Notes under the pieces: model-generated | Database searches by the model: none | The model's input: the letters and a program-made list of their open reading frames with translations, nothing else | What the model was told of the DNA's origin: nothing | Source of the DNA: Acidobacteriota bacterium | GTDB taxonomy: Bacteria > Acidobacteriota > Vicinamibacteria > Vicinamibacterales > UBA2999 | Reading direction: 5' to 3' | Assembly (NCBI GenBank): GCA_020851325.1 | Contig: JADZCY010000401.1 | Location: 1 to 51,470, forward strand | Length of the DNA stretch: 51,470 bases | Shown: positions 26,235 through 35,132 of the stretch, piece after piece | Position numbering within the stretch: the first letter of the stretch is position 1 | Layout: every line of letters starts with the position of its first letter | Position numbers and translations under genes: made by a program

Positions 26235-28297
26235 AGAACGTGTTGCCCGCGCTGGCTTGGTGTGTCCTGCTCTCGTTGTCGTCGCCCGCGGCTGTCGTCG
26301 CACAGCCGGCGGTGACGCCGCAGATGCAGGCCGATGCCCTGGAGCAGATCATCCAGGGCGAGGACGCTCGTGACGCCGACATGATCCGCGCCGCGATGTC
26401 GCGAGGCGCGCAGCGGCGCAATGGCATCCGCGCGTTAGGACGCCTCGAGCAGCCGGAGATGATTCGCTACGTTGCGCCGGCGCTCGGCGACGGCGTTGGC
26501 ATCCGGGCCGAGGCGGCCTGGGCGCTGGCCCAGCTTGCGACCACGCCAGAGGCCGTGGCGCAGGTGCAGGACCTGATCATCGAGCGCGCCACGCAGGACG
26601 CCGACGCCGGCTTGTGGGAAGTGTGGGGCGAGATGGCGGCGGCGCTCGGACGCCTGCCCTACACGACGCCCGAACAGGTGGCGCGTACCGAAACGTTGCT
26701 CGTCGATCGGTTGCCGTCTCCCGATTCATTCGACGAACCGGAAACCGCGGCGATCATCGGCGCCGTTCGCGGCCTCGAGTCACTTGCCCGCGTCAGCCGC
26801 AAGGTGGCGCAGTTCCAACCCCGCACCTGGGATCGCCTGCGCTGGTCGGCAACGGCGCAGCGTCCCGCCGCCGATCCGCGTTCGTCGTGGATTCGTCGTC
26901 TTGCCATGGCGGCGCTCGTCACCGGCAACGAGGTGACGACGTCGATTGTCGAGCGTGCGCTGGCCGATCGCGATACCGAGGTGCGGCGGTTGGGGACGGT
27001 GGCACTGGCCGCCGACGGCGAGATGGCGGATCGCGCGGCGCTGATTCAGCAGGCGTTGAAGGATCCGGAACCGCAGGTGCGTCTGGAGGCCGTGCGCGCG
27101 TGGAGCCGCCGCCTGCCGTCGCCGACGTGCGCGCCGCTGCAGGCCGCGACGCGCGATCCGAATCCGCACGTGCAGATCCAGGCGATCGACGAGCTCGGCA
27201 CCTGCACGGCCGCTGAGGGCGTTACCGAGCTGACGGCGTTCGTCCAGGCGCCGCCTGCCGACACGCCACGCGCCTGGCATGTACCGTCACACGCGCTTGT
27301 CGCGCTTGCCCGTCGTCAACCGGACGGCGCCCGCAAGGCGTTGCCGGCGTTTGCCGCGCACCAGACGTGGCAGGTGCGGATGTATGCCGCACGTGCCGCC
27401 GCGGTCCTGAACGCGCACGATGTTCTCGTCAAGCTCGCTACCGACGCGCACGCCAACGTCCGCGAAGCGGCGTTGTCGGCGTTGATCGAGGCCAAGCGTC
27501 CGGAAGCCGTGCCCGCCGCCATCGACGCGCTGAACAAGGCCGACGACCATCAGCTTGTCCGCACGGCCACGCGCGCGTTCGTCGATGCGGACACACGCGC
27601 CAAAGCGGTGCCCGCACTCGTCGCCAGCCTGGCGGCGTTGACGAAGCAGCAGAAGGACACCTCGCGCGATCCGCGCATGGCGATTCTCGATCGCCTCGAG
27701 GCACTGGGCGATCGCGCGCAGGCGTCGGCGCTCGAGCCGTACCTGAAGGACTTCGACCCGGCGATCGCGGAGAAGACCGCCACCATCCTCACGGCGTGGA
27801 CCGGCGCGCCGAAGACGGCTGCGCCGGCGCGTATCATGGCGCCGCCGACCACGCTGGCCATGGTGCAGGCACTGCGCTCGCGCAAGCTTCGCGTCACCAT
27901 GGCGGGCCTTGGCACGTTCGACATCGCGCTCGACGTGGACGTCGCGCCGCTCACCGCCGTGCGCATTGCCAGCCGCGCCGAAGCGGGTTACTACAACGGC
28001 ACGACGTTCCATCGCCTGTCGCCGAACTTCGTCATCCAGGGCGGCAGTCCCGGCGCCAACGAATACGCCGGCGATGCGCGCTACATGCGTGACGAAGTCG
28101 GCACGCACCGGCGTGGCGCGGTCGGCATCTCGACGCGCGGGCGCGACACCGGCGACGCGCAGATCTTCGTCAACCTCGTCGACTCGCCCCGCCTCGATCA
28201 CCAGTACACGGTCTTCGGCACCGTCGTCTCGGGGATGGACGTCGTCGATCGCGTGCTCGAGGGCGACGTCATCGAACGCATCGACGTCGTCGATTGA
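26231..28297 (+). CDS. secreted HEAT-repeat protein with C-terminal cyclophilin-type peptidyl-prolyl isomerase
   Basis: The 688-residue protein has a signal peptide (to about residue 26, VVAQP) and ~500 residues of HEAT-type alpha repeats (for example VRLEAVRAWSRRL and VREAALSALIEAKRPE). A C-terminal cyclophilin domain (about residues 555-688) carries YYNGTTFHRLSPNFVIQGG and the later DAQIFVNLVDSPRLDHQYTV. It should act in the periplasm as a proline isomerase, with the HEAT array as a client or docking scaffold. The usual active-site arginine is present (FHRL). The ATG at 26231 overlaps the M49 stop; the track's ATG at 26189 is inside M49. Confidence 0.9.
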   Translation: MKNVLPALAWCVLLSLSSPAAVVAQPAVTPQMQADALEQIIQGEDARDADMIRAAMSRGAQRRNGIRALGRLEQPEMIRYVAPALGDGVGIRAEAAWALAQLATTPEAVAQVQDLIIERATQDADAGLWEVWGEMAAALGRLPYTTPEQVARTETLLVDRLPSPDSFDEPETAAIIGAVRGLESLARVSRKVAQFQPRTWDRLRWSATAQRPAADPRSSWIRRLAMAALVTGNEVTTSIVERALADRDTEVRRLGTVALAADGEMADRAALIQQALKDPEPQVRLEAVRAWSRRLPSPTCAPLQAATRDPNPHVQIQAIDELGTCTAAEGVTELTAFVQAPPADTPRAWHVPSHALVALARRQPDGARKALPAFAAHQTWQVRMYAARAAAVLNAHDVLVKLATDAHANVREAALSALIEAKRPEAVPAAIDALNKADDHQLVRTATRAFVDADTRAKAVPALVASLAALTKQQKDTSRDPRMAILDRLEALGDRAQASALEPYLKDFDPAIAEKTATILTAWTGAPKTAAPARIMAPPTTLAMVQALRSRKLRVTMAGLGTFDIALDVDVAPLTAVRIASRAEAGYYNGTTFHRLSPNFVIQGGSPGANEYAGDARYMRDEVGTHRRGAVGISTRGRDTGDAQIFVNLVDSPRLDHQYTVFGTVVSGMDVVDRVLEGDVIERIDVVD

Positions 28298-28309
28298 CGA
28301 CGCGCGTCG

Positions 28310-29479
28310 ATGATTTCGTCGCGATTTCCTTCCGACCTGTCGCCCAATGCGGTGACACGCGCGATCGAGGCGCGCCTGGCCAGCGGGCGCCCGCTGATCG
28401 ATCTTACCGAGTCCAATCCCACCCGCGTCGGCCTGCGGTATCCGATCGATCTGCTGGCGCCGCTGGCGTCGGCTGAATCGCTGCGCTACGAACCGCAGTC
28501 GCTGGGGCTGCCGGCGGCACGCGAAGCCGTCGCAGCGGAGTTCACGCGGCAGGGTGTGACGCTCTCGCCGGATCGCGTGACGCTGACAACCAGCACCAGC
28601 GAGGCGTATGCGCTGCTGTTCAAGCTGTTCTGCAATCCGGGCGATGCCGTGCTGGTGCCGCAGCCGAGCTATCCGCTGTTCGAGCATCTGACGCGGCTCG
28701 AGGCGGTCGAGACCGCGAGCTACGCCCTCGAGTATCACGGCACCTGGCGCATCGATCTCGATACGGTGACTCGTGCGATCACGCCGCGAACGAAGGCCGT
28801 GCTGGTGGTGTCGCCCAACAATCCGACGGGCTCGTATCTGCATCGCGATGATCTGGCGGCGCTGACGCGTGTGTGTGCCGAGCATCGGCTGGCGCTCGTT
28901 GGCGATGAGGTGTTCTTCGACTACGCGCTGGACGCGGCGCCGCAGGCGACGCCTGTGCTGGCACAAGCGGATGTGCTGACGTGCGCGCTCGGTGGCTTGT
29001 CGAAGTCCGGCGGCTTGCCGCAGGTGAAGCTCGGGTGGATCGGCTGGGGCGGACCCGAACGTGATGTCATGGCCGCGCTTCGTGCCTATGACATCATGGC
29101 GGATAGTTACCTTTCGGTGTCCACGCCCGTCCAGATCGCCGCACCCGCGCTGCTCTCCTCCGTGCACACCATCCGCCAGCAGATTCACGCGCGCGTCAGA
29201 CACAACCTCGATCGGTTGCGTGTGTTGTGTCACGGGTGGCCGTCGCTGCACGTGCTGCCGGTCGAAGGCGGCTGGTCGGCGGTGCTGCGTGTGCCGGCCG
29301 TGCGATCGGAAGAATCGCTCGTGCTCGATCTGCTGAACGACGAAGGCGTGCTGGTGCACCCGGGATACTTCTTCGACTTCCCTAACGAAGCGTTTCTCGT
29401 GCTCAGCCTCCTCGTCGAACCGTCGCAGTTTCTCGACGGTGCGGCGCGCGTGGTGGCACGCGCGGGAGCGACGGCATGA
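28310..29479 (+). CDS. PLP-dependent aminotransferase class I/II
   Basis: The 389-residue fold-type I aminotransferase shows VSPNNPTGSYL, the aspartate in LVGDEVFFDYAL and the Schiff-base lysine in GGLSKSGGLPQVKLGWIG. Family text near the start (LIDLTESNPTRVGLRYP) resembles aspartate/alanine-type transaminases, but the amino donor is not predictable. It begins 12 bases after the HEAT-cyclophilin stop, and its own stop overlaps malQ (ATGA), so it belongs to the long operon starting at 22915. Confidence 0.88.
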   Translation: MISSRFPSDLSPNAVTRAIEARLASGRPLIDLTESNPTRVGLRYPIDLLAPLASAESLRYEPQSLGLPAAREAVAAEFTRQGVTLSPDRVTLTTSTSEAYALLFKLFCNPGDAVLVPQPSYPLFEHLTRLEAVETASYALEYHGTWRIDLDTVTRAITPRTKAVLVVSPNNPTGSYLHRDDLAALTRVCAEHRLALVGDEVFFDYALDAAPQATPVLAQADVLTCALGGLSKSGGLPQVKLGWIGWGGPERDVMAALRAYDIMADSYLSVSTPVQIAAPALLSSVHTIRQQIHARVRHNLDRLRVLCHGWPSLHVLPVEGGWSAVLRVPAVRSEESLVLDLLNDEGVLVHPGYFFDFPNEAFLVLSLLVEPSQFLDGAARVVARAGATA

Positions 29480-30948
29480 CGCGCACGAGCGGCATCAGCG
29501 TGCCGCTGTTCTCGATCGTCACCAGCCGTGGCTGGGGCATCGGCGAGTTTCCGGACCTGGTGGACTTCGGCCATTGGGCGGCGCGTGCCGGCCAATCGCT
29601 GATCCAGATTCTGCCGGTGATGGAACTGCCGGAGTTCGAGCGCTCGCCGTACTCGGCACTCACGTCGTGCGCGCTGGACCCGACCTACATTGCGCTGCCC
29701 GACGTGCCGGACTTCGACGCCATCGGCGGCGAACTGGCCTTCGAGCCGCACGATCGCCTGATGCTGGCCGAAGCGCGCGAGGCGCACCAGATCGACTATG
29801 CCGCCGTTCGACGGCTCAAACAGCGCTGGCTGCGTCGTGCCTGGGAGCGCTTCACGCAGCGTGAACTCGCCGCCGGCTCGCCGCGTGCGCGTGCCTTCGA
29901 CGACTACTGCACGCGCGAAGCGTGGTGGCTGGACGACTACGCGGTATTCCGCGCGCTCCTCACGCACTTCGATCAGCGTGCGTGGTGGGAGTGGCCCGAG
30001 CCGTTCCGCAGCGGATCGGACGACGCCTGCCGCGAGGCACGGCGCCTGCTGGCGGACGAGATCGCGTATCGCAAGTATCTGCAGTGGATCGCCGACGAGC
30101 AGTGGGCGGCCGCTCGCGAAGCGGTGTTTCCGCTGCGCGTCTTCGGCGACCTGCCGTTCATGATCAGCGGCAACAGCGACGACGTGTGGCGCCGGCAGGA
30201 GCAGTTTCATCTGGACGCCACCGTTGGCGCGCCGCCGGACGCGTTTGCCGCTGACGGCCAGGACTGGGGCCTGCCGCCGTGGCGCTGGCAGGAGTTGCAA
30301 CAGAACCACTACGCCTGGATGCGGCAGCGCGCGCGGCGCATGGGGCAGTTGTTCTCCGGCTTCCGCATCGATCACCTCGTCGGCCTGTATCGCACGTGGA
30401 TTCGTCTGGCCGATCGCAGTCGCGAGCCGTATTTCGATCCGGCGGATGAACCGGCACAGCAGGCGCTCGGTGACGCGCTGGTGCGCGTGTTCCAGTCGAG
30501 CGGCGCGGAAGTGATCGCCGAGGATCTCGGTACGGTGCCGCCGTTCGTCCGCGCCTCGATCACCGCGCTGGGCGTGCCCGGCTTCAAGGTGATGCGCTGG
30601 GAACGCCGCTGGGATGAACTCGATCAGCCGGCGATCGATCCAACGACGTTTGCCGAGTTGTCCGTCGCGACGACAGGCACGCACGACATCGAACCGCTCG
30701 CCGCGACGATGGACGCTGATGACGCCGATCGCGCGCTGGACGCGCTGCTTGGTTCCGGTTCGTACCTCACGCTCGTGCCGCTGCAGGACGTATTCGGCTG
30801 GCCCGATCGCATCAACACGCCCAGCCTGGTGGACGGCATCAACTGGACGTGGCGCGTGCCGAAGCCGGTGGATACGTGGACATCGTGGCCGCTCGCACAG
30901 GAGCGCCAGCAGCACCTGGCGGCCCGCACCCGCGCGGCAGGTCGATAG
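29476..30948 (+). CDS. malQ: 4-alpha-glucanotransferase (amylomaltase, GH77)
   Basis: The 490-residue GH77 enzyme transfers maltosyl and longer alpha-1,4-glucan units in glycogen and maltodextrin metabolism. The N-terminus has the family text PLFSIVTSRGWGIGEFPDL, and the catalytic residues appear in FRIDHLVGLYR (nucleophile Asp), IAEDLGTVP (acid/base Glu) and TGTHDIEPL (transition-state Asp). The ATG overlaps the aminotransferase stop (ATGA). No other glycogen genes lie in the window, so its place in this operon is not explained by pathway. Confidence 0.93.
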   Translation: MTRTSGISVPLFSIVTSRGWGIGEFPDLVDFGHWAARAGQSLIQILPVMELPEFERSPYSALTSCALDPTYIALPDVPDFDAIGGELAFEPHDRLMLAEAREAHQIDYAAVRRLKQRWLRRAWERFTQRELAAGSPRARAFDDYCTREAWWLDDYAVFRALLTHFDQRAWWEWPEPFRSGSDDACREARRLLADEIAYRKYLQWIADEQWAAAREAVFPLRVFGDLPFMISGNSDDVWRRQEQFHLDATVGAPPDAFAADGQDWGLPPWRWQELQQNHYAWMRQRARRMGQLFSGFRIDHLVGLYRTWIRLADRSREPYFDPADEPAQQALGDALVRVFQSSGAEVIAEDLGTVPPFVRASITALGVPGFKVMRWERRWDELDQPAIDPTTFAELSVATTGTHDIEPLAATMDADDADRALDALLGSGSYLTLVPLQDVFGWPDRINTPSLVDGINWTWRVPKPVDTWTSWPLAQERQQHLAARTRAAGR

Positions 30949-30951
30949 ACG

Positions 30952-31047
30952 ATGGGCGCGCGTGAGTCACCGCCGTGCGCCATCACGGTCGAGGTGGCGC
31001 GCGTCGATGCGGCCACCGGTAAGCGGATCCACGTCGTGTTCACGTAA
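30952..31047 (+). CDS. 31-residue ORF between malQ and the acetyltransferase
   Basis: ATG three bases after the malQ stop opens a 31-codon ORF (MGARESPPCAITVEVARVDA and on to HVVFT) ending TAA TAA. Its valine-rich, alternating text looks like a beta hairpin rather than random GC-rich translation, and the spacing suggests coupling to malQ. I do not recognise it; it could also be the 3' end of a lost gene. Confidence 0.3.
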   Translation: MGARESPPCAITVEVARVDAATGKRIHVVFT

Positions 31048-31056
31048 TAAACCGGT

Positions 31057-31635
31057 GTGGACTCGACCGACACCCCCTCGGCCGCCGGTGCCGGTGCGCC
31101 CGGCCCTCTGCGCATGACGGTTCGCCGCGGCACCGCGGCGGACGCCCCGGCCTTGGCGGCGTTCGGCTGGCGCGTGTTCTTCGAGACGTTTGCGCCCGAC
31201 AACGACGAGACGGATCTGAAGGCGTATCTCGACGCCGCCTACACGCCCGATCGCCAGGCGGCCGAGATGGCCGACCCGGCGATCGATACCTGGCTGCTCG
31301 AGGTGGACGGCGTGCTGGCGGCGTTCACGCAGTTGAAGGCGGGCGCACCGCCGGAAGGCGTGGCGGCAACACGCCCGATCGAACTGTGGCGCTTCTACGT
31401 CGACCGCCCGTGGCACGGCCGCGGCGTCGCCGCGACGCTGATGCAGACTGTGGAACACACGGCACGCGCGCGCAGCGCCGACACGATCTGGCTTGGCGTG
31501 TGGGAACGCAACGTCCGCGCCCAGGCCTTCTACCGGCGACAAGGCTTCACCGTCGCCGGCGCGCACATCTTCGTCCTCGGATCAGATCCACAGCGGGATC
31601 TGATCATGACAAAGGTCCTGGGTCCTGGGTCCTAG
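31057..31635 (+). CDS. GNAT-family N-acetyltransferase
   Basis: The GNAT fold is clear: N-terminal MTVRRGTAADAPAL, the acetyl-CoA loop in FYVDRPWHGRGVAATLM (R/Q-x-x-G-x-G/A version RPWHGRGVA), then VWERNVRAQAFYRRQGF, the usual motif B. The substrate is unknown. The GTG at 31057 lies six bases after TAATAA, a weak -10-like element that is also the stop of the preceding 31-codon ORF; the ATG at 31114 is a plausible shorter start. The last four residues and the stop codon are encoded by the first units of a GGTCCTA tandem array, so the C-terminus has been overwritten by the repeat. Confidence 0.85.
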   Translation: MDSTDTPSAAGAGAPGPLRMTVRRGTAADAPALAAFGWRVFFETFAPDNDETDLKAYLDAAYTPDRQAAEMADPAIDTWLLEVDGVLAAFTQLKAGAPPEGVAATRPIELWRFYVDRPWHGRGVAATLMQTVEHTARARSADTIWLGVWERNVRAQAFYRRQGFTVAGAHIFVLGSDPQRDLIMTKVLGPGS

Positions 31636-31703
31636 GTCCTAGGTCCTAGGTCTTAGGACGGCCTCCAGTCCCCCAGCCCTCCAGTCCCCCAGTCCTCCAG
31701 CCC
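31614..31703 (+). repeat. (GGTCCTA)n joined to (CCAGTCCC)n between converging genes
   Basis: About six 7-bp GGTCCTA/GGTCCTG units (31614-31656) run directly into 8-bp CCTCCAGT/CCCCCAGT units up to the sortilin stop codon at 31704. Two different repeat families thus sit end to end. Confidence 0.85.
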
Positions 31704-34700
31704 TTACCTGCCCACCGGCTTCAGCGCCGGGAAAATCGCGCCGGCGCCAATCATCTCCTTCACCAATCCCGGCAGCTTCGCCGCGACGGCGTTGGTTTGA
31801 TCGATCACGATCGGCAGCGCCGCCTTCACCTCGCGGATCTGCATCAACTGCGTGCTGGTCGGGACCACGGTCGATCCGATGATTGCGCCCTTCAACTGGC
31901 CGATGCGTCCCCGCACGTTCTCGGTGTTGCCGCCGAAGCCACCGCCGCCCCCGCCGAGACCGAGACGACGACGGACCACGTCCATTTCCTTTACGGCGGC
32001 GTCCAGCGACTGCTTCACCGCCGGCGGCAGCGTCCGGTTCCGCGTCTGCTCCTGCAACTGCTGTAGCTGTGCGTTGGCGTTCTGCGCCAGTTCCGCCGCG
32101 TCGTTGGCTTTCTGCTGCATCTGCTGCAGATCCAGCGCCGTGTCGAACCACACCTTCCGATCGGCGTCGCTGATCTTCACGTCGGGATCGCCGGTCACGC
32201 CGACGTTCACCGTCTGCACTTCCTTGCCGTCCACCGAGAGCGCGGCTCGATAGGTGCCGGGCAACACGAACGGCCCGTTGACGTTGCCGCCAAAGCCGCC
32301 GCCGCCCCCACCCGCCGGCGGAGCGCCTGGCGCCGGCGGCAGCGGTCGCACCGGGTCGACACGCAGATCCCACTTGATGATGTTGAGGCCGGCCTTGTTG
32401 CGATCCTTCGTCGCCTCGCCGGCGATCTCTCGCACCACCGTGCCGCTCGCATCCCGAATGGTCCACTTGACGTCCTTGACGTCGGAGCGAAGCCGGTAGG
32501 CGAGCGTCGCACCCGGCGCCGGGTTCTGACCGAGGAACACTCTGTCGCCCTCGAAGCCCTTCATCTGATCGTTCGCCGCGTTGAATGCCAGTGCCGGATC
32601 GGGTTCGAACGCGTACGCCATCGGTCCATTCGTACCATCGGCAGCCGCCTTCGCCCACTGCTGGATGATGCCGAGGTCATCGAGGATCCAGATGCCGCGG
32701 GCATGACTCGCCAGGATCAGATCGTTGTCGCGTGGATGCGTCTTGATCTCGTAGATCGGCATCGTCGGCAGGTTGGCCTTGATGCGCGTCCATTGACCGC
32801 CGCGGTTGAAGGACGCCCACAGGCCGGTCTCGGTGCCGAGGTAGAGCAGGTCGGCGTTGCGGCGGTCTTCCGCCAGCGTGCGCACCACCTCGCCCTGCGG
32901 CAGGTTGCCGGCGATCGATCGCCACGTGGCGCCGAAGTCGGTGGTGGCGAACACGTAGGTGCCGTAGTCGCCGCCGCGATGCCCGTCGAAGCTCACATAC
33001 GCGGTGCCGGCCGCCGCCCGCGAGGGTACGACGTCGGACACGTAAGTGAACTTCGGCACGTCGCCGATGCGGGACATCACGTTGGTCCACGTTTTCCCGG
33101 CGTCCTGCGTCACGCTGACGACGCCGTCGTCGCTGCCGGCCCAGACCACGCCGGCGCGCGCCGCGCTTTCCTCGAGCGTCACGATGCTGCCGAAGCTGCC
33201 GACACCGTCGTGCTTGGCGATGCGGATGTCCTTGCCAGGCACGCCCATGATCGACAGCGCTTCGCGATCGGTGTTGGTGGTCAGGTCGGGGCTGATGGGC
33301 TGATACGAGCGGCCCTGATCGGCTGACTTGAGCACGACGTTGGCGCCGATGTAGAGCGTCTTCGGATCGAACGGCGAGAGCTGCATCGCCGTGTCCCAGT
33401 TGAAGCGATACGTGGTCGACGGCTCGAACGGCTTCTGCTCGGGCGGTTCGGGCCGCACCACCGTCCGCTCGTTGGTGCGCCGATCGATGCGGCTCATGCG
33501 CCCATCCTGCGACTCGCCATAGACGATGTTCGAGTCGGTCGGGTCCATGAGCGGCTGAAAGCCGTCGCCGCCGTTGATGACGTACCAGTCGTCGTTGTCG
33601 ATGCCGCTGTTGGTGCGCACGGCGCTCGGCCCGCACCAGGTGTTGTTGTCCTGCAGCCCGGCGCAGACGTGATACGGCGACTGCATGTCGAACTCGACGT
33701 GGTAGGCCTGGGCGCCGAGGACGTTGGGCATCCACACCCACGTGGCGGCACGATCGTGGGAGATGCTGACGCCGCCGTCGTTGCCGATGATGAGGTGACG
33801 CGGATCGGTGGGGTTGACCCACATCGCGTGATGATCGACGTGAATACGCTCAGCGCCGTCGCCGCGGAACGTGCGCCCGCCATCGTCGGAGACGTGCAGC
33901 GAGACACCGAGCACGTAGATGCGCGAGTCGGTCTGCGGATCGACGCGGATCTGACTGAAGTACATCGGACGCGGATTGGTCGTGCTCAGCTTCCGCCAGC
34001 TCGCGCCGGCGTCGTCGGATCGATAGACGCCGCTCTCCTCCGGGTGTTCGATGACGGCGTAGAGCACGTTGGGATTGCGCCGATAGATGTCGAGACCGAT
34101 GCGGCCTTTGGGTCCGGGCGGCAGGCCGGCCTCGAGCTTCATCCATGTCTCGCCGCCGTCGGTCGACTTCCAGATGCCGCTGCCGGGACCGCCGCCGTTC
34201 ATGCCCCACTGCGCGCGCCGCCGCTGGTAGGTGGCGGCGTACAGCGTCTTGCTGTTCAGCGGATCCATCACCAGATCGGTCGCGCCGGTGTCGTCGTCCA
34301 CGTGCAGCACGCGGCGCCAGGTGAGTCCGCCGTCGGTGGTCTTGTAGACGCCGCGCTCGCCGCCGGCCCGCCACAGGTCGCCGACCGCCGCGACGTGGAC
34401 GACATTGAAGTCGCCCGGGTCGATGACGATGCGCGGGATCTGGCGGCTGTCGCGGAGGCCCATGTTCTTCCATGAGCGGCCGCCGTCGGTCGACTTGTAG
34501 ACGCCGTCGCCCCAGGACGACGACTGCCGGTTGTTGGCCTCGCCCGTGCCGACCCACACCAGGTTGCCGTCGGTCGGGGCGACCGTCACGTCGCCGATCG
34601 AGCCGCTGCCCTCGTGGTCGAACACCGGCGTGAACGTGGTGCCGGCGTTGGTCGTCTTGTAGACGCCGGAGGTGGCCATGCCGACGTAGAACGTCGACGG

Positions 34701-34904
34701 ATCCGATTCGAGCACCGCGAGATCGTCGACGCGCCCCGACGGCGTCGCCGGGCCGATCGAGCGGAACGCGAGCCGATCGAGCGGGCCCGATCCCCGCGAG
34801 CTTTCGGTCCACGCCGGCGTCGGCCGTGGTGGCGCCTGCGCCAGCAACACCGTCGCGCCCGCTACCAGCACACCGATCACACTCCACACCAGACGCTGTT
34901 TCAT
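31704..34904 (-). CDS. secreted sortilin/VPS10-like Asp-box beta-propeller protein
   Basis: The 1066-residue protein starts with a signal peptide (about residues 1-24) and carries many Asp-box (BNR) repeats of the S-x-D-x-G-x-T-W type. Examples are TTNAGTTFTP, STDGGRSW, TTDGGLTW, STDGGETW and SDDAGASW, spread over the first ~700 residues, forming one or two VPS10-like propellers. The C-terminal third has a glycine-rich linker and a helical region (EMDVVRRRLGLGGGGGGFGG). Such proteins are numerous in Acidobacteria and Gemmatimonadota and are usually labelled glycosyl hydrolases without proof of activity. The start at 34904 follows CGGAG by five bases and gives a clean signal peptide; the track's 35060 start adds 52 residues translated from intergenic repeats. 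Confidence 0.88.
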   Translation of the reverse strand: MKQRLVWSVIGVLVAGATVLLAQAPPRPTPAWTESSRGSGPLDRLAFRSIGPATPSGRVDDLAVLESDPSTFYVGMATSGVYKTTNAGTTFTPVFDHEGSGSIGDVTVAPTDGNLVWVGTGEANNRQSSSWGDGVYKSTDGGRSWKNMGLRDSRQIPRIVIDPGDFNVVHVAAVGDLWRAGGERGVYKTTDGGLTWRRVLHVDDDTGATDLVMDPLNSKTLYAATYQRRRAQWGMNGGGPGSGIWKSTDGGETWMKLEAGLPPGPKGRIGLDIYRRNPNVLYAVIEHPEESGVYRSDDAGASWRKLSTTNPRPMYFSQIRVDPQTDSRIYVLGVSLHVSDDGGRTFRGDGAERIHVDHHAMWVNPTDPRHLIIGNDGGVSISHDRAATWVWMPNVLGAQAYHVEFDMQSPYHVCAGLQDNNTWCGPSAVRTNSGIDNDDWYVINGGDGFQPLMDPTDSNIVYGESQDGRMSRIDRRTNERTVVRPEPPEQKPFEPSTTYRFNWDTAMQLSPFDPKTLYIGANVVLKSADQGRSYQPISPDLTTNTDREALSIMGVPGKDIRIAKHDGVGSFGSIVTLEESAARAGVVWAGSDDGVVSVTQDAGKTWTNVMSRIGDVPKFTYVSDVVPSRAAAGTAYVSFDGHRGGDYGTYVFATTDFGATWRSIAGNLPQGEVVRTLAEDRRNADLLYLGTETGLWASFNRGGQWTRIKANLPTMPIYEIKTHPRDNDLILASHARGIWILDDLGIIQQWAKAAADGTNGPMAYAFEPDPALAFNAANDQMKGFEGDRVFLGQNPAPGATLAYRLRSDVKDVKWTIRDASGTVVREIAGEATKDRNKAGLNIIKWDLRVDPVRPLPPAPGAPPAGGGGGGFGGNVNGPFVLPGTYRAALSVDGKEVQTVNVGVTGDPDVKISDADRKVWFDTALDLQQMQQKANDAAELAQNANAQLQQLQEQTRNRTLPPAVKQSLDAAVKEMDVVRRRLGLGGGGGGFGGNTENVRGRIGQLKGAIIGSTVVPTSTQLMQIREVKAALPIVIDQTNAVAAKLPGLVKEMIGAGAIFPALKPVGR

Positions 34905-34919
34905 ATGAACTCCGACGAT

Positions 34920-35125
34920 CAAAGGACCGCCCGCCTTCGCGCTGCGCGCGACGACGCGCGGTGGGGAGTATCCAACAGCCAAGCCGTTCAAGCCTCGGAT
35001 GGACCGCCGCTCGCGCGGCGGTGGGGGCATCAGGACCGCGCTGCGCGGTGGGGGCATCAAACGGCCAAGCCGTTCAAGCCGTAAGCCTCGCCGAAGCGCG
35101 TAGCGCGGAGGCGGGCCCCCAGCCC
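34920..35125 (-). repeat. intergenic direct repeats (GCCAAGCCGTTCAAGCC and GCGGTGGGGGCATCA)
   Basis: GCCAAGCCGTTCAAGCC occurs twice (near 34979 and 35065), each preceded by a CGCGCGGTGGGG-type unit, so a block of ~85 bp looks duplicated. A short CCCAGCCCTCCAG unit closes the stretch. GGCTTGAACGGCTTGGC on the other strand resembles the GGCTTGGAG array at 22341. No gene is supported here. Confidence 0.7.
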
Positions 35126-35132
35126 TCCAGAC

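Noticed and set aside
24186-26303. 705-aa minus ORF
   Set aside because: Shadow of the M49 peptidase gene, whose zinc motifs are intact on the plus strand.
27287-29359. 690-aa minus ORF
   Set aside because: Shadow of HEAT-cyclophilin and aminotransferase; spans two real genes.
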